IMG/VR virus record: IMGVR_UViG_3300005253_003498
Span: 1 to 55,037 of that record
Length of the DNA: 55,037 bases
Strand: one strand, 5' to 3'
Source of the DNA: a virus
Position numbers and translations under genes: made by a program. A model generated the notes under the pieces. It saw only the letters and a program-made list of their open reading frames with translations, made no database searches and was not told where the DNA came from. Positions 25,205 through 33,037 of this stretch are shown piece after piece (position 1 is the first letter of the stretch; each line of letters opens with the position of its first letter).

Positions 25205-25612
25205 TTAGTGCATCTCCTCTCGAAACTCTTCTAATTGTTTTCGTTCTGCCTGGCGATCGCGGTTTTCTTCAGCAGCTTGCCGATCTGTGTATTTCTCAGG
25301 GTACCATTTACACAGCTTGCTGATGTTAGCCTCCATAACGCTTCCAAGGTCTACGCCAATAACATTACAAGTCAGTGCAATATACCACAAACAGTCACCG
25401 AGCTCCTCGATCAGGTTTATTCGATCCAGTCCTTGACCATAATAAATCCACTTCTCTATTGCACTACACAACTCGCCAACTTCTCCGGTCAACCCTAATG
25501 CTGCATGGTTAAGCCGTATAGAAGTAAGTGAGAAAGTATCCATACGAACTCTTGCATCTCTTTGGTTACACTCGGTACGCCCTGCTAGCTTCTGGTATTC
25601 TGTAGGGTTCAT
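25205..25612 (-). CDS. MazG-like nucleotide pyrophosphohydrolase
   Basis: This 135-residue all-alpha NTP pyrophosphatase has the paired metal-binding motifs GLTGEVGEL (ExxE) and IEELGDCLWY (ExxD). Such enzymes hydrolyse dNTPs to dNMP and pyrophosphate. Beside a thymidylate-synthase homologue it may remove dTTP or dUTP so that a modified base is used instead. ATGA overlap with the upstream gene shows coupling. Confidence 0.85.
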   Translation of the reverse strand: MNPTEYQKLAGRTECNQRDARVRMDTFSLTSIRLNHAALGLTGEVGELCSAIEKWIYYGQGLDRINLIEELGDCLWYIALTCNVIGVDLGSVMEANISKLCKWYPEKYTDRQAAEENRDRQAERKQLEEFREEMH

Positions 25613-25920
25613 GTCTCTTTCTTCTTGTTTGTCTCTGTGTTTGGAATACGAACCTGAATTGGCACTGTCTCGTATGAGCGATGTGGCACACGCTGCTCCC
25701 GGAGTATTTTCTCGTGTACTTCGGCGTCATGTGCGTTCGCGAAGCGGGCTACCACCTCTACTGACCGGATATTGTCCCAGCCATCTAGGTCTGGGTCTCC
25801 TTCCCATACTTTTCGCTGGACTTCAAATCCAACGATTACATAGCCAGGGGCAAACGGTGCCCATGGATTATCACCACAGAGAATCTGGTTGACTTGAGCT
25901 TGGAGGTCTATCGTTGGCAT
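25609..25920 (-). CDS. hypothetical protein coupled to MazG-like gene
   Basis: This 103-residue protein has a beta-alpha-beta feel: PGYVIVGFEVQRKVW, SVEVVARFANAHDAEVHEKI and SYETVPIQVRIP. AGAGGG precedes the ATG and the stop overlaps the MazG-like start. It could be an accessory to nucleotide metabolism but no family was recognised. Confidence 0.65.
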   Translation of the reverse strand: MPTIDLQAQVNQILCGDNPWAPFAPGYVIVGFEVQRKVWEGDPDLDGWDNIRSVEVVARFANAHDAEVHEKILREQRVPHRSYETVPIQVRIPNTETNKKKET

Positions 25921-25933
25921 ATAACTTGTCCCT

Positions 25934-26521
25934 CTAATAGAGGCGAACCTCCCAGAAAACTGTATTGAATCCCGGGACGGTTCCCCACTGGACAGAGTAC
26001 GTCGAAAACTCGACTACATGATCTTGATAGGTATCAAGTAAGTGCTCCAACCACTCATAGCTATTTAGACAAAGGAATCGGGATAGCAACGTCTTTGCTA
26101 CCAGCCCATAGGCAGAAAGACACTGATCGGCTAGTGCATCGCGCATCGGCTTAACTACAAACGTGTAAGTCAAATCCAACCCCCAGATACCTCGCTGCAC
26201 TTCTCCCTGGAAAATTGTCTTCTCAGTAGGTGCCATAGCACTGATGTAAAGCAACGACCTGTCAAACTTACTTGTAGCCTCAATCCATTTTGCACCTGAT
26301 TCTTGCTGAGTTACATTATACCAGGTCTCTGCCCCAACCACTCGGTTGCGGATATGAATCAGTCCCGCATAGCCTGCGCAGCGGTAGGCTGCATAGTTAT
26401 CCCAAGTAGGCGAAGCGTTGCCGAATTCTCCAGCGGCATAGCGTGCAACGAAGTCACGCTTCGTTAGCACCGGTCTTGGATTGTCTGTGTTTTTCGCAGG
26501 CGGTATAGGGGTTACTGTCAT
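25934..26521 (-). CDS. hypothetical protein in hypermodification cluster
   Basis: The ORF is open further upstream, but the ATG at 26521 after GGGAGAAG keeps the overlap with the thymidylate-synthase homologue to 68 bases. The ~195-residue product contains FVARYAAGEFGNASPTWDNY, IHIRNRVVGAETWYNV and a long helical C-terminal part. No signature was recognised. Its placement between the MazG-like and TS-like genes makes it a candidate factor in modified-nucleotide handling. Confidence 0.65.
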   Translation of the reverse strand: MTVTPIPPAKNTDNPRPVLTKRDFVARYAAGEFGNASPTWDNYAAYRCAGYAGLIHIRNRVVGAETWYNVTQQESGAKWIEATSKFDRSLLYISAMAPTEKTIFQGEVQRGIWGLDLTYTFVVKPMRDALADQCLSAYGLVAKTLLSRFLCLNSYEWLEHLLDTYQDHVVEFSTYSVQWGTVPGFNTVFWEVRLY

Positions 26522-27566
26522 TCTTCTTCTTCTCCCAATTTTGCTGACGTTTCCTGAGCCAGAGCGTGCCTGCAATTCTCCAATCGTCTGCCCATACACG
26601 GTCGATGTGATTAAAAGCGCTAGCACTACTACCAATATACCTTCGCTCCTTATGAGCCCGGAATGCCATCATCATCGGCTGAGCCACACTTTTTAGGAAT
26701 GGTTCCTCGAAGGATCTGTCGATAGAATCAATGAATGCCTTACATTCCGCGTCAAAACGCTTTGGATGAGCAACCAGCTGCGGACCTAGGTTTACTCGCT
26801 GACTTTGGTCGTAGCTCATAGTAGGCTCGTCTGTACTGGCTCGCGTGTAATCATCTATCCACTCGCTTGGATGCCATCTACTCACATAAGCGTGAAGGTT
26901 ATTCGTGAGTTGGTGATAAACACCTACATCAACACCAATACAAGCTGCCAGATATTCCTGTAAGAAAGAGAAGTGGACAACATTTGCACCGAGCATCCCC
27001 CAGATCAGGTCGTTGCTGCGATTGCAAACAGTCATGTCTAGCCGCTTGTTTTGAACTGAGAAATAAGCATGAGTGTTACAAGGCTTGTCCTTGGTAAGCG
27101 CCCCTGCTCCAAGATCAGCTAACGAAGACCACATTTGCAAAACACAACGCCGGCTGTCTGGATCCTTTCTCAGCTCATCTGTAATCTCTTGCAACTGGTC
27201 AAACGAAGTTGGAGAACTTCCATGAGCAAAGAACTGTCGCCAGCGGTAGCCATAGGCGCCGTTCAGCGTTTTACCATCGTCGCTGTAGTCTTTTATCTGA
27301 CTATTGTAGTATGCCAACGGCGCTACATCATTCCGGCCAGCAAGCATCCACAGTGACTCGAACAGATGAAAGAACGGGTTACAGTCGCGCGCCTGATTGA
27401 ACAGCACCCGCTCGCGAGGATGAGTGTAAGTCACAATTACTGGCTCGACAACCTTGATAACATCTCCGTTCCTGCTAGAGGATGTTGCTGTAGGGATTCT
27501 GTGGGTCTGAATACCTGAAACAATTCCTCGGAAAGCTTGGTTGACGTTACGATAGAACAGGTGCAT
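26454..27566 (-). CDS. thymidylate synthase homologue (candidate dUMP hydroxymethylase)
   Basis: This 370-residue protein has a complete TS fold: GAYGYRWR (104-109), phosphate-binding DSRRCVLQMW (138-147), catalytic Cys163 in DKPCNTHAYF, and NRSNDLIWGMLGANVVHFSF (182-201). Cellular ThyA has PCH and QRSxDxxLG at these places, so the active site is altered (CN, W-G-M). The same is true of the deoxypyrimidine hydroxymethylases of phages. With the DNA kinase nearby, dUMP hydroxymethylation to hmdUMP is the more likely reaction, but ordinary TS activity is not excluded. Confidence 0.85.
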   Translation of the reverse strand: MHLFYRNVNQAFRGIVSGIQTHRIPTATSSSRNGDVIKVVEPVIVTYTHPRERVLFNQARDCNPFFHLFESLWMLAGRNDVAPLAYYNSQIKDYSDDGKTLNGAYGYRWRQFFAHGSSPTSFDQLQEITDELRKDPDSRRCVLQMWSSLADLGAGALTKDKPCNTHAYFSVQNKRLDMTVCNRSNDLIWGMLGANVVHFSFLQEYLAACIGVDVGVYHQLTNNLHAYVSRWHPSEWIDDYTRASTDEPTMSYDQSQRVNLGPQLVAHPKRFDAECKAFIDSIDRSFEEPFLKSVAQPMMMAFRAHKERRYIGSSASAFNHIDRVWADDWRIAGTLWLRKRQQNWEKKKNDSNPYTACEKHRQSKTGANEA

Positions 27567-28125
27567 TGGATTGGTCCTTGAAAATGAAGTTTCTGACCAG
27601 ATAGCCTACCGGATCATAGGCCTCACGATACAGATTGTTGTTCGGGGATGGAAACAGGACTCCTGTACCATCACTACGGTCAAACAGCCTTACGTTTTCT
27701 TTCTTGTCGTCTATAAGCATAACTCCTTTCTTGGCAAGTATGCGCTTGTGTTGGACAGGCACGTACCTATTGTAAGCAAACGACTTACCAAAAACTTTCT
27801 CTACCCAGCGTAACTTGCCAGTCCAGCACTCCTCGAATGGTTGCGGCGTGCTCGCAATGATCCAGTTATCTGTAACCGAGGCTACTAATCCCAACAGGTC
27901 TTGGAGCCAGGGGAACGGCTTTATAGATTCCCACCAGTCAGGTCCAGCCCGCTTAATTGGTTGCCAGAAATTGGTTGTGGACATCCCCATCGGCGTTATT
28001 ATATCCCAGGTGCCAATAGGTCTCACCGCATCCAGCTGCTCCCTGGTCCAGCCGTGGATTTCTAGGACAGCTCCTACAAAGTCACCCAAAACGTCGTCCA
28101 AATCAATTACTGCAAGCGAAATCAT
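27547..28125 (-). CDS. HAD-type 5'(3')-deoxyribonucleotidase-like phosphatase
   Basis: In this 192-residue protein the HAD motif I is DLDDVLG (Asp8 and Asp10), motif II IIASTPQ and motif IV MLIDDKKEN. A small cap (FWQPIKRAGPDWWESIKPF) matches the NT5C/deoxyribonucleotidase group. It could dephosphorylate dTMP or dUMP and so steer the pool toward the modified base. It starts after GGAGAAAC and overlaps the TS-like gene by 20 bases. Confidence 0.8.
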   Translation of the reverse strand: MISLAVIDLDDVLGDFVGAVLEIHGWTREQLDAVRPIGTWDIITPMGMSTTNFWQPIKRAGPDWWESIKPFPWLQDLLGLVASVTDNWIIASTPQPFEECWTGKLRWVEKVFGKSFAYNRYVPVQHKRILAKKGVMLIDDKKENVRLFDRSDGTGVLFPSPNNNLYREAYDPVGYLVRNFIFKDQSNAPVLS

Positions 28126-28223
28126 AAAAAGTTTCTCCTGATGTAAGTGCCTGATATAGAGGGAGTTACGTCAATTATTACAAGACTGGTAGGGATTATT
28201 TTGGCTAAATTTCCATTTTCCGC

Positions 28224-28251
28224 TTGCAATCTGCCAGGAACGTGCCATAAT
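28224..28251 (+). promoter_or_regulatory. sigma70-like promoter of the H1-like cassette
   Basis: TTGCAA (28224-28229), a 16-base spacer and CATAAT (28246-28251) lie in the 322-base gap between the divergent HAD and H1-like genes. A leader of about 190 bases with small hairpins (CGTAT...ATACG, TGGGG...CCCCA) precedes the plus-strand gene. The same TTGCAA-N16 layout occurs at 48188-48215. Confidence 0.55.
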
Positions 28252-28447
28252 GATCGTATTGAGGTTGAATGGCTGATTGGAGACGACAGTGTTCCCTGCG
28301 GACCACAAGCACACACCCGTATCCGTCGAATACGACTGTCAAGGTGGTAGACGCAGCAGAACATTCGACTATCCTCACAAGGCCAAGCGATTTTACGTTT
28401 CCAAGTCCAGGTTGGGGAAGAACCCCACAATCAAAAGGAGCGACACG

Positions 28448-28816
28448 ATGGCTACTACGAAGAAAACGGCCAAGAAGAAGGCAACCCCCAAGAAGAAGTC
28501 CGTGAAGAAGACCCCCGGGAAGAAAGAGGGTCTCAGCAAGATGCAGGTCAGAATTCTCACCGCCCTCAAAGGGACCAGTATTGGAGGCAAGGAAGTCACC
28601 CGCGAGCAGTTGAGATCAAAGATGCGCATTGACGCTGAAACCAAGATCGGATGGTCCAAGCTGCTCGGCGCTGCTACTCGGGAAGGCGACGGTGTCCAAG
28701 GCGGTGGGCTGTTGGGTATGGGGTTCATTAAGAGCACCAAGAACGAGGGCAGCCGAGTGCTGGTCTACGCCATCACCGCCAGCGGACAGAAAGCTGCAGA
28801 AGCATCTTCAAAGTAA
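28448..28816 (+). CDS. histone H1-like lysine-rich protein with winged-helix-like domain (moron)
   Basis: The ATG 7 bases after AAAGGAG gives 122 residues. Residues 1-27 are Lys/Ala/Pro/Thr repeats (KKTAKKKATPKKKSVKKT), as in histone H1 tails. Residues 28-122 form a compact domain (MQVRILTALKGTSIGGKEVT ... MGFIKSTKNEGSRVLVYAIT) with a winged-helix look. It is the only plus-strand gene within 46 kb of minus-strand genes and has its own promoter and terminator. It probably binds DNA, phage or host. Confidence 0.85.
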   Translation: MATTKKTAKKKATPKKKSVKKTPGKKEGLSKMQVRILTALKGTSIGGKEVTREQLRSKMRIDAETKIGWSKLLGAATREGDGVQGGGLLGMGFIKSTKNEGSRVLVYAITASGQKAAEASSK

Positions 28817-28854
28817 GTAAGTAGCAACACACGGCACACCCCCCCTCATTTGCT

Positions 28855-28883
28855 AACTCCCAGCTTGTCGCCGGGAGTTTTTT
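28855..28883 (+). terminator. intrinsic terminator of H1-like cassette
   Basis: AACTCCC (28855-28861) and GGGAGTT (28873-28879) form a 7-bp stem with an 11-base loop, followed by a T run to 28883. It ends plus-strand transcription 40 bases after the gene. Confidence 0.85.
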
Positions 28884-28970
28884 GTGCGCCATACGGACAC
28901 CGTAGCAGACCTGTAGGCTCCAGGGGTAGCCTTGGCTGCCCTAGGCTGCAAACGGCCGCTACAGGACGCT

Positions 28971-29765
28971 CTAGGGGCCTACAATCGCCTGTTGCGGGCA
29001 AGGCCCAGGCTGCTGCTGGCACCTACAACCAAATCCGGTACAAAACGGCCTGTGCTTTGGTATCACTTTCCTTCTGCCACAATCGCACCTAACCAACCAG
29101 TCACCGCTTGCAGTCATACTTTCAATCTTGAGGTTGCCAATCTGCTGATTCACATACAGGGACGGGTTATTCTTCATGTGTACCAGACACGGTCTGTAGT
29201 GGCAAGATACACACTCCTTGAACATCGACCTGTCCCCGTAAACTATCGGGAATTGTTTAGCAAGTCGCCGCATTCGTCTAGCGCCAGCCTTTTCAATTGG
29301 GATCCCAGCGTATCTCAGGACATAGGTATACTCCTGTAGCGCCCAATCTACTCCCCAGTTAAGCACAATACCGAATTGAGCAATAGTGGCTGTCATGTCA
29401 ATCGCCCAGCTATCCAGGTGCTCCTTTGGACCCAAAACTCTGTAATCTGAGTGTAGAACCAAGAACTTGTCTACTACCTTCTGGAGTATCTTCCGCGCCG
29501 TAGCTTGCCAGTAAAGAATATTCCGCGCTTGGTAGATAGACCAGTCAGGATGAACTTTCAATTTATCTCGAACGTGGGTGCCAATTGGGTACTTGATCCA
29601 TATCAAATAGAAATCGTCCAGACAGATGCTTAGCGATTGCATAGTCGGTGGACATGACGGCCTGGTACAGAAGTTGTGACACCCCTTGGGATGACCATGG
29701 TATTGAGTACCACAAAGACCGATGAGTTTTTTGTTTGAGACAGGAACACATTTACCCCACGGCAT
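28971..29765 (-). CDS. cysteine-rich protein of hypermodification cluster
   Basis: In this 264-residue protein the N-terminal GCHNFCTRPSCPPTM (about 29-43) looks like a metal site. Helical segments with SWAIDMTATIAQFGIVLNWG follow, then CVSCHYRPCLVHM and CDCGRRKV and CTGFGCRC clusters. No radical-SAM CX3CX2C motif was found. It overlaps the start of the DNA kinase by 14 bases, so it probably serves the same pathway. Function unknown. Confidence 0.7.
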   Translation of the reverse strand: MPWGKCVPVSNKKLIGLCGTQYHGHPKGCHNFCTRPSCPPTMQSLSICLDDFYLIWIKYPIGTHVRDKLKVHPDWSIYQARNILYWQATARKILQKVVDKFLVLHSDYRVLGPKEHLDSWAIDMTATIAQFGIVLNWGVDWALQEYTYVLRYAGIPIEKAGARRMRRLAKQFPIVYGDRSMFKECVSCHYRPCLVHMKNNPSLYVNQQIGNLKIESMTASGDWLVRCDCGRRKVIPKHRPFCTGFGCRCQQQPGPCPQQAIVGP

Positions 29766-30309
29766 TTTTTAGCACTCCTACAATTCTAGGTAACGGGTTG
29801 CGCCGATCCAAAACAACAACATCATGACCTGCGGCGGTACACTTCTTCCTGACATTGCGCCAGATCTGCCGCCAATCGTGAGTGAGGTGAGTCGGGTTGA
29901 AAGGCTTCACGTTCCCCTTTCTGAACCTACGGGACTGGACTCTCGCAATACATTTTTTCAAAGAGGTATTCAAAAAGAAAAAGACATACCCGTATTCTGA
30001 CAACTCATTTGCAAGATCGCTATACCGTTTGAACGTGTGTGAGACTAAGATGCCTTCCAACAGTACGTGCCGGTATTGCTTAGCGAACAATCGTACTCTG
30101 TGAACTACCTCATCCGCCGTCTTTATACTATCGCAACCCCCGCAATCAGTCTTGTACTTCCCAAGCAAAGCCGCATCAAACTCAATTAAGTGGTATCCAA
30201 TATGACCAGTATCGTCTACAATATCAACATGGTCATATTCTTTCAAGAGCCAGTGCATTATCCAGCTCTTACCGCTTCCGTGCGTACCTCGAATATCTAA
30301 TACGGTCAT
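29752..30309 (-). CDS. P-loop kinase, candidate 5-hydroxymethyl-dU DNA kinase
   Basis: In this 185-residue protein Walker A is RGTHGSGKS (7-15). Next comes GKYKTDCGGCDSIKTADEVV, a signature I associate with phage 5-hmdU DNA kinases, followed by VLLEGILVSHTFKRY and a lid-like RRFRKGNVKPFNPTH. The reaction would be ATP-dependent phosphorylation of the 5-hydroxymethyl group in DNA. A generic nucleotide kinase is the alternative. Confidence 0.8.
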   Translation of the reverse strand: MTVLDIRGTHGSGKSWIMHWLLKEYDHVDIVDDTGHIGYHLIEFDAALLGKYKTDCGGCDSIKTADEVVHRVRLFAKQYRHVLLEGILVSHTFKRYSDLANELSEYGYVFFFLNTSLKKCIARVQSRRFRKGNVKPFNPTHLTHDWRQIWRNVRKKCTAAGHDVVVLDRRNPLPRIVGVLKNAVG

Positions 30310-30333
30310 TTCCGTCGCCTTTCTATCTTAAAA

Positions 30334-30540
30334 CTACACCTCTTCTAATGTCCCGGTAAACAGATGGGATCCGTTCTTCTCTTCAGTAAGAACACCGAGA
30401 GACCCGCCACAAGTGCAAACATATAAGAGCAGCTTTGTCACGGACTCTGACGAAACAAATTCGGCAGACTGTGCGCCAATAATCTCGTCAAGACACCAGT
30501 CCCACTCCCACTCCTTAGCACACCATGGACACTTAATCAT
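30334..30540 (-). CDS. zinc-ribbon small protein
   Basis: This 68-residue protein has CPWCAKEW at the N-terminus and CTCGG later, giving a four-cysteine zinc ribbon around an acidic middle. Overlaps of 8 bases with the upstream HMUDK-helical gene show coupling. Possibly a small DNA- or protein-binding adaptor. Confidence 0.65.
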   Translation of the reverse strand: MIKCPWCAKEWEWDWCLDEIIGAQSAEFVSSESVTKLLLYVCTCGGSLGVLTEEKNGSHLFTGTLEEV

Positions 30541-31441
30541 GTTCTACACTCCCAGGGTACTTGCGTTTCATTCTACCACTATCCTGCCATAGCGCGCGCT
30601 CGTACTTGTCCCATTCACAAAGTGAGTGTTCTACCTCACGCATCTCAAATACAGGCATCCCTTTGCCCTCAAAGCGAAACCGCTGTACTACCGCGAGCAG
30701 GTCTTGCATTACCTCAAGATAATTGCTGCTGACCTTGACACGGGTGGTTCTTCCTTTTTTGTTAAGACCTGGAGTCTCTCCCTGTAGTCTCAACAGCCCT
30801 CTACTAGCCCCTGGCCCGGGATTGCACCATGTATTCACATCTGATGCATCCTCTAGTAAGTAAGTATAACGCAAATCACAAACGATCTCGTAGGACATGA
30901 ATCCGCCAAGAAAGGAGAACTGTTTCAACTCTTGCCAGAGCGCTTTCAGTCGACAGTCGTCAAGACAGACCTGAACCAACCGCCCCCTCTGATTCCATAG
31001 GTTGTCAATAGCGTCGCAGACGTTCGGTATTTTACACCCTTTGGGACCATTGCCGGCTTTGATCATGTAAGCACCAGTAAATACTGGTGGCGGTAACCTT
31101 CTAAGCATTCGAATAGCAAATTTCTTGCGCCAGTTCTTCAGCAAGTTGTGTTCAACCAAAGCCTGACCTGTTGAGATACGATTGAACCACCGGAAGATCA
31201 CTGTCGCCATAAGTACTGTATGATGATCTCGTAACGGGTCTCGGATGTTCTCTCGGAACCAGACCGTTGTTTTGTCGTGCTCACGGTATGGATTTGTAAA
31301 GAAGTACGACTGAAGCACCTCATCATCCGTCCAAGGCTTAGGCTTCCCTGCCTTACGCTTCAGGTAGATGCTATGGCGCTCTTTGATCCAGTACAGAAAC
31401 CGTGCTTGCGGTGTCAGACTTGCTACTTTCCAGGTTTTCAT
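30533..31441 (-). CDS. HMUDK-helical / alpha-glutamyl-putrescinyl-thymine pyrophosphorylase-like protein
   Basis: The ATG overlaps the upstream stop (TAATG), giving 302 residues. The N-terminal pattern FLYWIKERHSIYLKRKAG, KPKPWTDDEVLQSYFFTN and YREHDKTTVWFRENIRDP is the signature I associate with the helical domain of phage 5-hmdU kinase/aGPT-pyrophosphorylase proteins. Proteins of this group help replace the phosphorylated hmdU intermediate in DNA with an amine or amino acid. Which final base is made cannot be told. Confidence 0.75.
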   Translation of the reverse strand: MKTWKVASLTPQARFLYWIKERHSIYLKRKAGKPKPWTDDEVLQSYFFTNPYREHDKTTVWFRENIRDPLRDHHTVLMATVIFRWFNRISTGQALVEHNLLKNWRKKFAIRMLRRLPPPVFTGAYMIKAGNGPKGCKIPNVCDAIDNLWNQRGRLVQVCLDDCRLKALWQELKQFSFLGGFMSYEIVCDLRYTYLLEDASDVNTWCNPGPGASRGLLRLQGETPGLNKKGRTTRVKVSSNYLEVMQDLLAVVQRFRFEGKGMPVFEMREVEHSLCEWDKYERALWQDSGRMKRKYPGSVEHD

Positions 31442-32067
31442 TAGATTTTTCGAGCGCGGCTCCAATCCTTCTGTATTTTCAAAATAAACTCCTCTGGATC
31501 CATCTCAAACTTTTCCCTGTTGCATCTAGGGCACGCGATACGTATATTATCTCGGCTGCCTCTACCACCGCGTTTCACAGGAATGTAGTGATCAGCCACA
31601 TAACCAGTGATCTTCAAGTCACACCCACGGTATTCGCATCTACCACCAGCAATTTCCAACCTCTCGTCAATCATGTCTTGCGTAAAGTCTTCACGGACAG
31701 GTCCCCCTATTACCTTCAAGTATGCACTCAAGACATAGTTGCGAAAGGGACCATATTCATTATTTCGTTTTAACTTATCACCTCGTTGCAACAGGGCATT
31801 TAACGAAAATTCACGGCCGTCTTGAGTTTCTCTTATATGATTGCGGACGTCTTCTAGTGTATATAAACGTCCTAGCACAATCTTCGAGATGGGTGCCAAC
31901 AGCTCCTCTACAGCAGAAGGAATTCCAGACTTCTTGATACCGTTCCCATCCCAGTGTTCGCTTACAACAGCACACAACTCGCGAGTTGTGCTCGTCACTG
32001 CGTCCTTCTTCCAGCCTACATACCTACACTTCTTTCTTTTTTTCTTCAGCTTAGGTATTTTAGGCAT
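31441..32067 (-). CDS. HNH endonuclease
   Basis: The ATG 4 bases after TTGGAGAG gives 208 residues. The C-terminal HNH module shows GGRCEYRGCD, ADHYIPVKRGGRGSRDNI and ACPRCNREK (zinc Cys plus DH...N...N). The N-terminus is Lys/Arg-rich (KLKKKRKKC). It may be a homing-type or packaging nuclease. Its neighbour position to hypermodification genes also fits a nuclease against unmodified DNA. Confidence 0.85.
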   Translation of the reverse strand: MPKIPKLKKKRKKCRYVGWKKDAVTSTTRELCAVVSEHWDGNGIKKSGIPSAVEELLAPISKIVLGRLYTLEDVRNHIRETQDGREFSLNALLQRGDKLKRNNEYGPFRNYVLSAYLKVIGGPVREDFTQDMIDERLEIAGGRCEYRGCDLKITGYVADHYIPVKRGGRGSRDNIRIACPRCNREKFEMDPEEFILKIQKDWSRARKI

Positions 32068-32281
32068 TAGTCTCTCCAAGGAGTGAGCTGTGATTCCCGC
32101 AGCCCATATCATCCAGCTTGACCGGCGGGTAGCCTGAGACTTTCTGGGCTTTCACTTGTCCAAGCGGACCTTGCATCGGCACTAGGAAGACCTTCGGGGG
32201 ATTTACATGACACTCCCCAGAGGTCACGTCACCAGCAGACTGATCGCAGTGGATGCAGGTCCTACATATCTCGTTGTTCAT
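32060..32281 (-). CDS. small cysteine-motif protein
   Basis: The ATG overlapping the upstream stop (ATGA) gives 73 residues. CRTCIHCDQS, GECHVNPP and GCGNH provide five or six cysteines that could hold zinc or an Fe-S cluster. It is translated between the PEP-CTERM and HNH genes. Function unknown. Confidence 0.65.
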   Translation of the reverse strand: MNNEICRTCIHCDQSAGDVTSGECHVNPPKVFLVPMQGPLGQVKAQKVSGYPPVKLDDMGCGNHSSLLGETNA

Positions 32282-33012
32282 GTTCTCGTTTCTGTTGGAA
32301 TCTGGTTGCGTCGCCAAGTGCAGACAAGAAGGCTGCTGGCGCCTATAATCAGTAGAACGAGGCTAGATGGTTCGGGAGCGACGTCGGCGTAGAAGTTGTC
32401 AAGCGCAACCTCCCATCTCGGGTTGGTATTTGAGTTGCTCGTAAACAGATACGGGTAAAGTAGCGTTTCACCAAAGTCGTGCTGTCCTTCAAACAGCATC
32501 TTCCAGGCCCCACCGTCAAGGTAACTAGCTTGGAAATTATCGCCGTCGCGTTCAATCATCAAAGACCCGGACGTGGGCACAGAATAGATAATCTGGTATC
32601 CCGCACTGGTGCCACCACCGTCAACAGCGTGTAGTCCGGTGCTTCTGTATCGAACGCCTTTGATATAGATACCATGTTGGTTGTTCGGATCGAAACCGGT
32701 CAAGGATGCGTCGGCAAGGATCAAGCCCACACGAGCCTTGTGACCGCTATAGGCAGTCCAGTTATAGTCGATGCAAACCGACCCCACGTCGTCAAAGGGT
32801 TGGTTATACCGCATAACCAGCTCGCCTACCTGACCGGATGATCCACCAACATTGAGGGTACCGCCAGACTCGTCCCACGATGTACCTCCGCTCTGTGTAA
32901 CCACTTGCCAGGCAGGACTTAGAATGCCGTCGTCAAAGTCATCCCTCAACGTCTCCGCCGACAACAAACTACCACTAACAAGCACCATCAAAACTACTGC
33001 ACACCTAAACAT
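32278..33012 (-). CDS. secreted protein with PEP-CTERM sorting signal
   Basis: The ATG 6 bases after AAGGAGG gives 244 residues. There is a Sec signal peptide (MFRCAVVLMVLVSGSLLSA), a beta-sandwich, lectin/glucanase-like body (DDFDDGILSPAWQVVTQSGG, FTSNSNTNPRWEVALDNFY) and a C-terminal PEP-CTERM tail. The tail is APEPSSLVLL, a hydrophobic helix, then TWRRNQ. PEP-CTERM proteins are sorted by bacterial exosortase, so this protein should be processed by a host that has one. It is very unusual in a phage. Confidence 0.85.
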   Translation of the reverse strand: MFRCAVVLMVLVSGSLLSAETLRDDFDDGILSPAWQVVTQSGGTSWDESGGTLNVGGSSGQVGELVMRYNQPFDDVGSVCIDYNWTAYSGHKARVGLILADASLTGFDPNNQHGIYIKGVRYRSTGLHAVDGGGTSAGYQIIYSVPTSGSLMIERDGDNFQASYLDGGAWKMLFEGQHDFGETLLYPYLFTSNSNTNPRWEVALDNFYADVAPEPSSLVLLIIGASSLLVCTWRRNQIPTETRT

Positions 33013-33037
33013 AACGCACCTCCTTCGTAAAAGAAAC

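Noticed and set aside
28277-28447. Upstream extension of the H1-like gene
   Set aside because: The frame is open but the strong AAAGGAG site lies at 28448 and the extension sits in the leader with hairpins.
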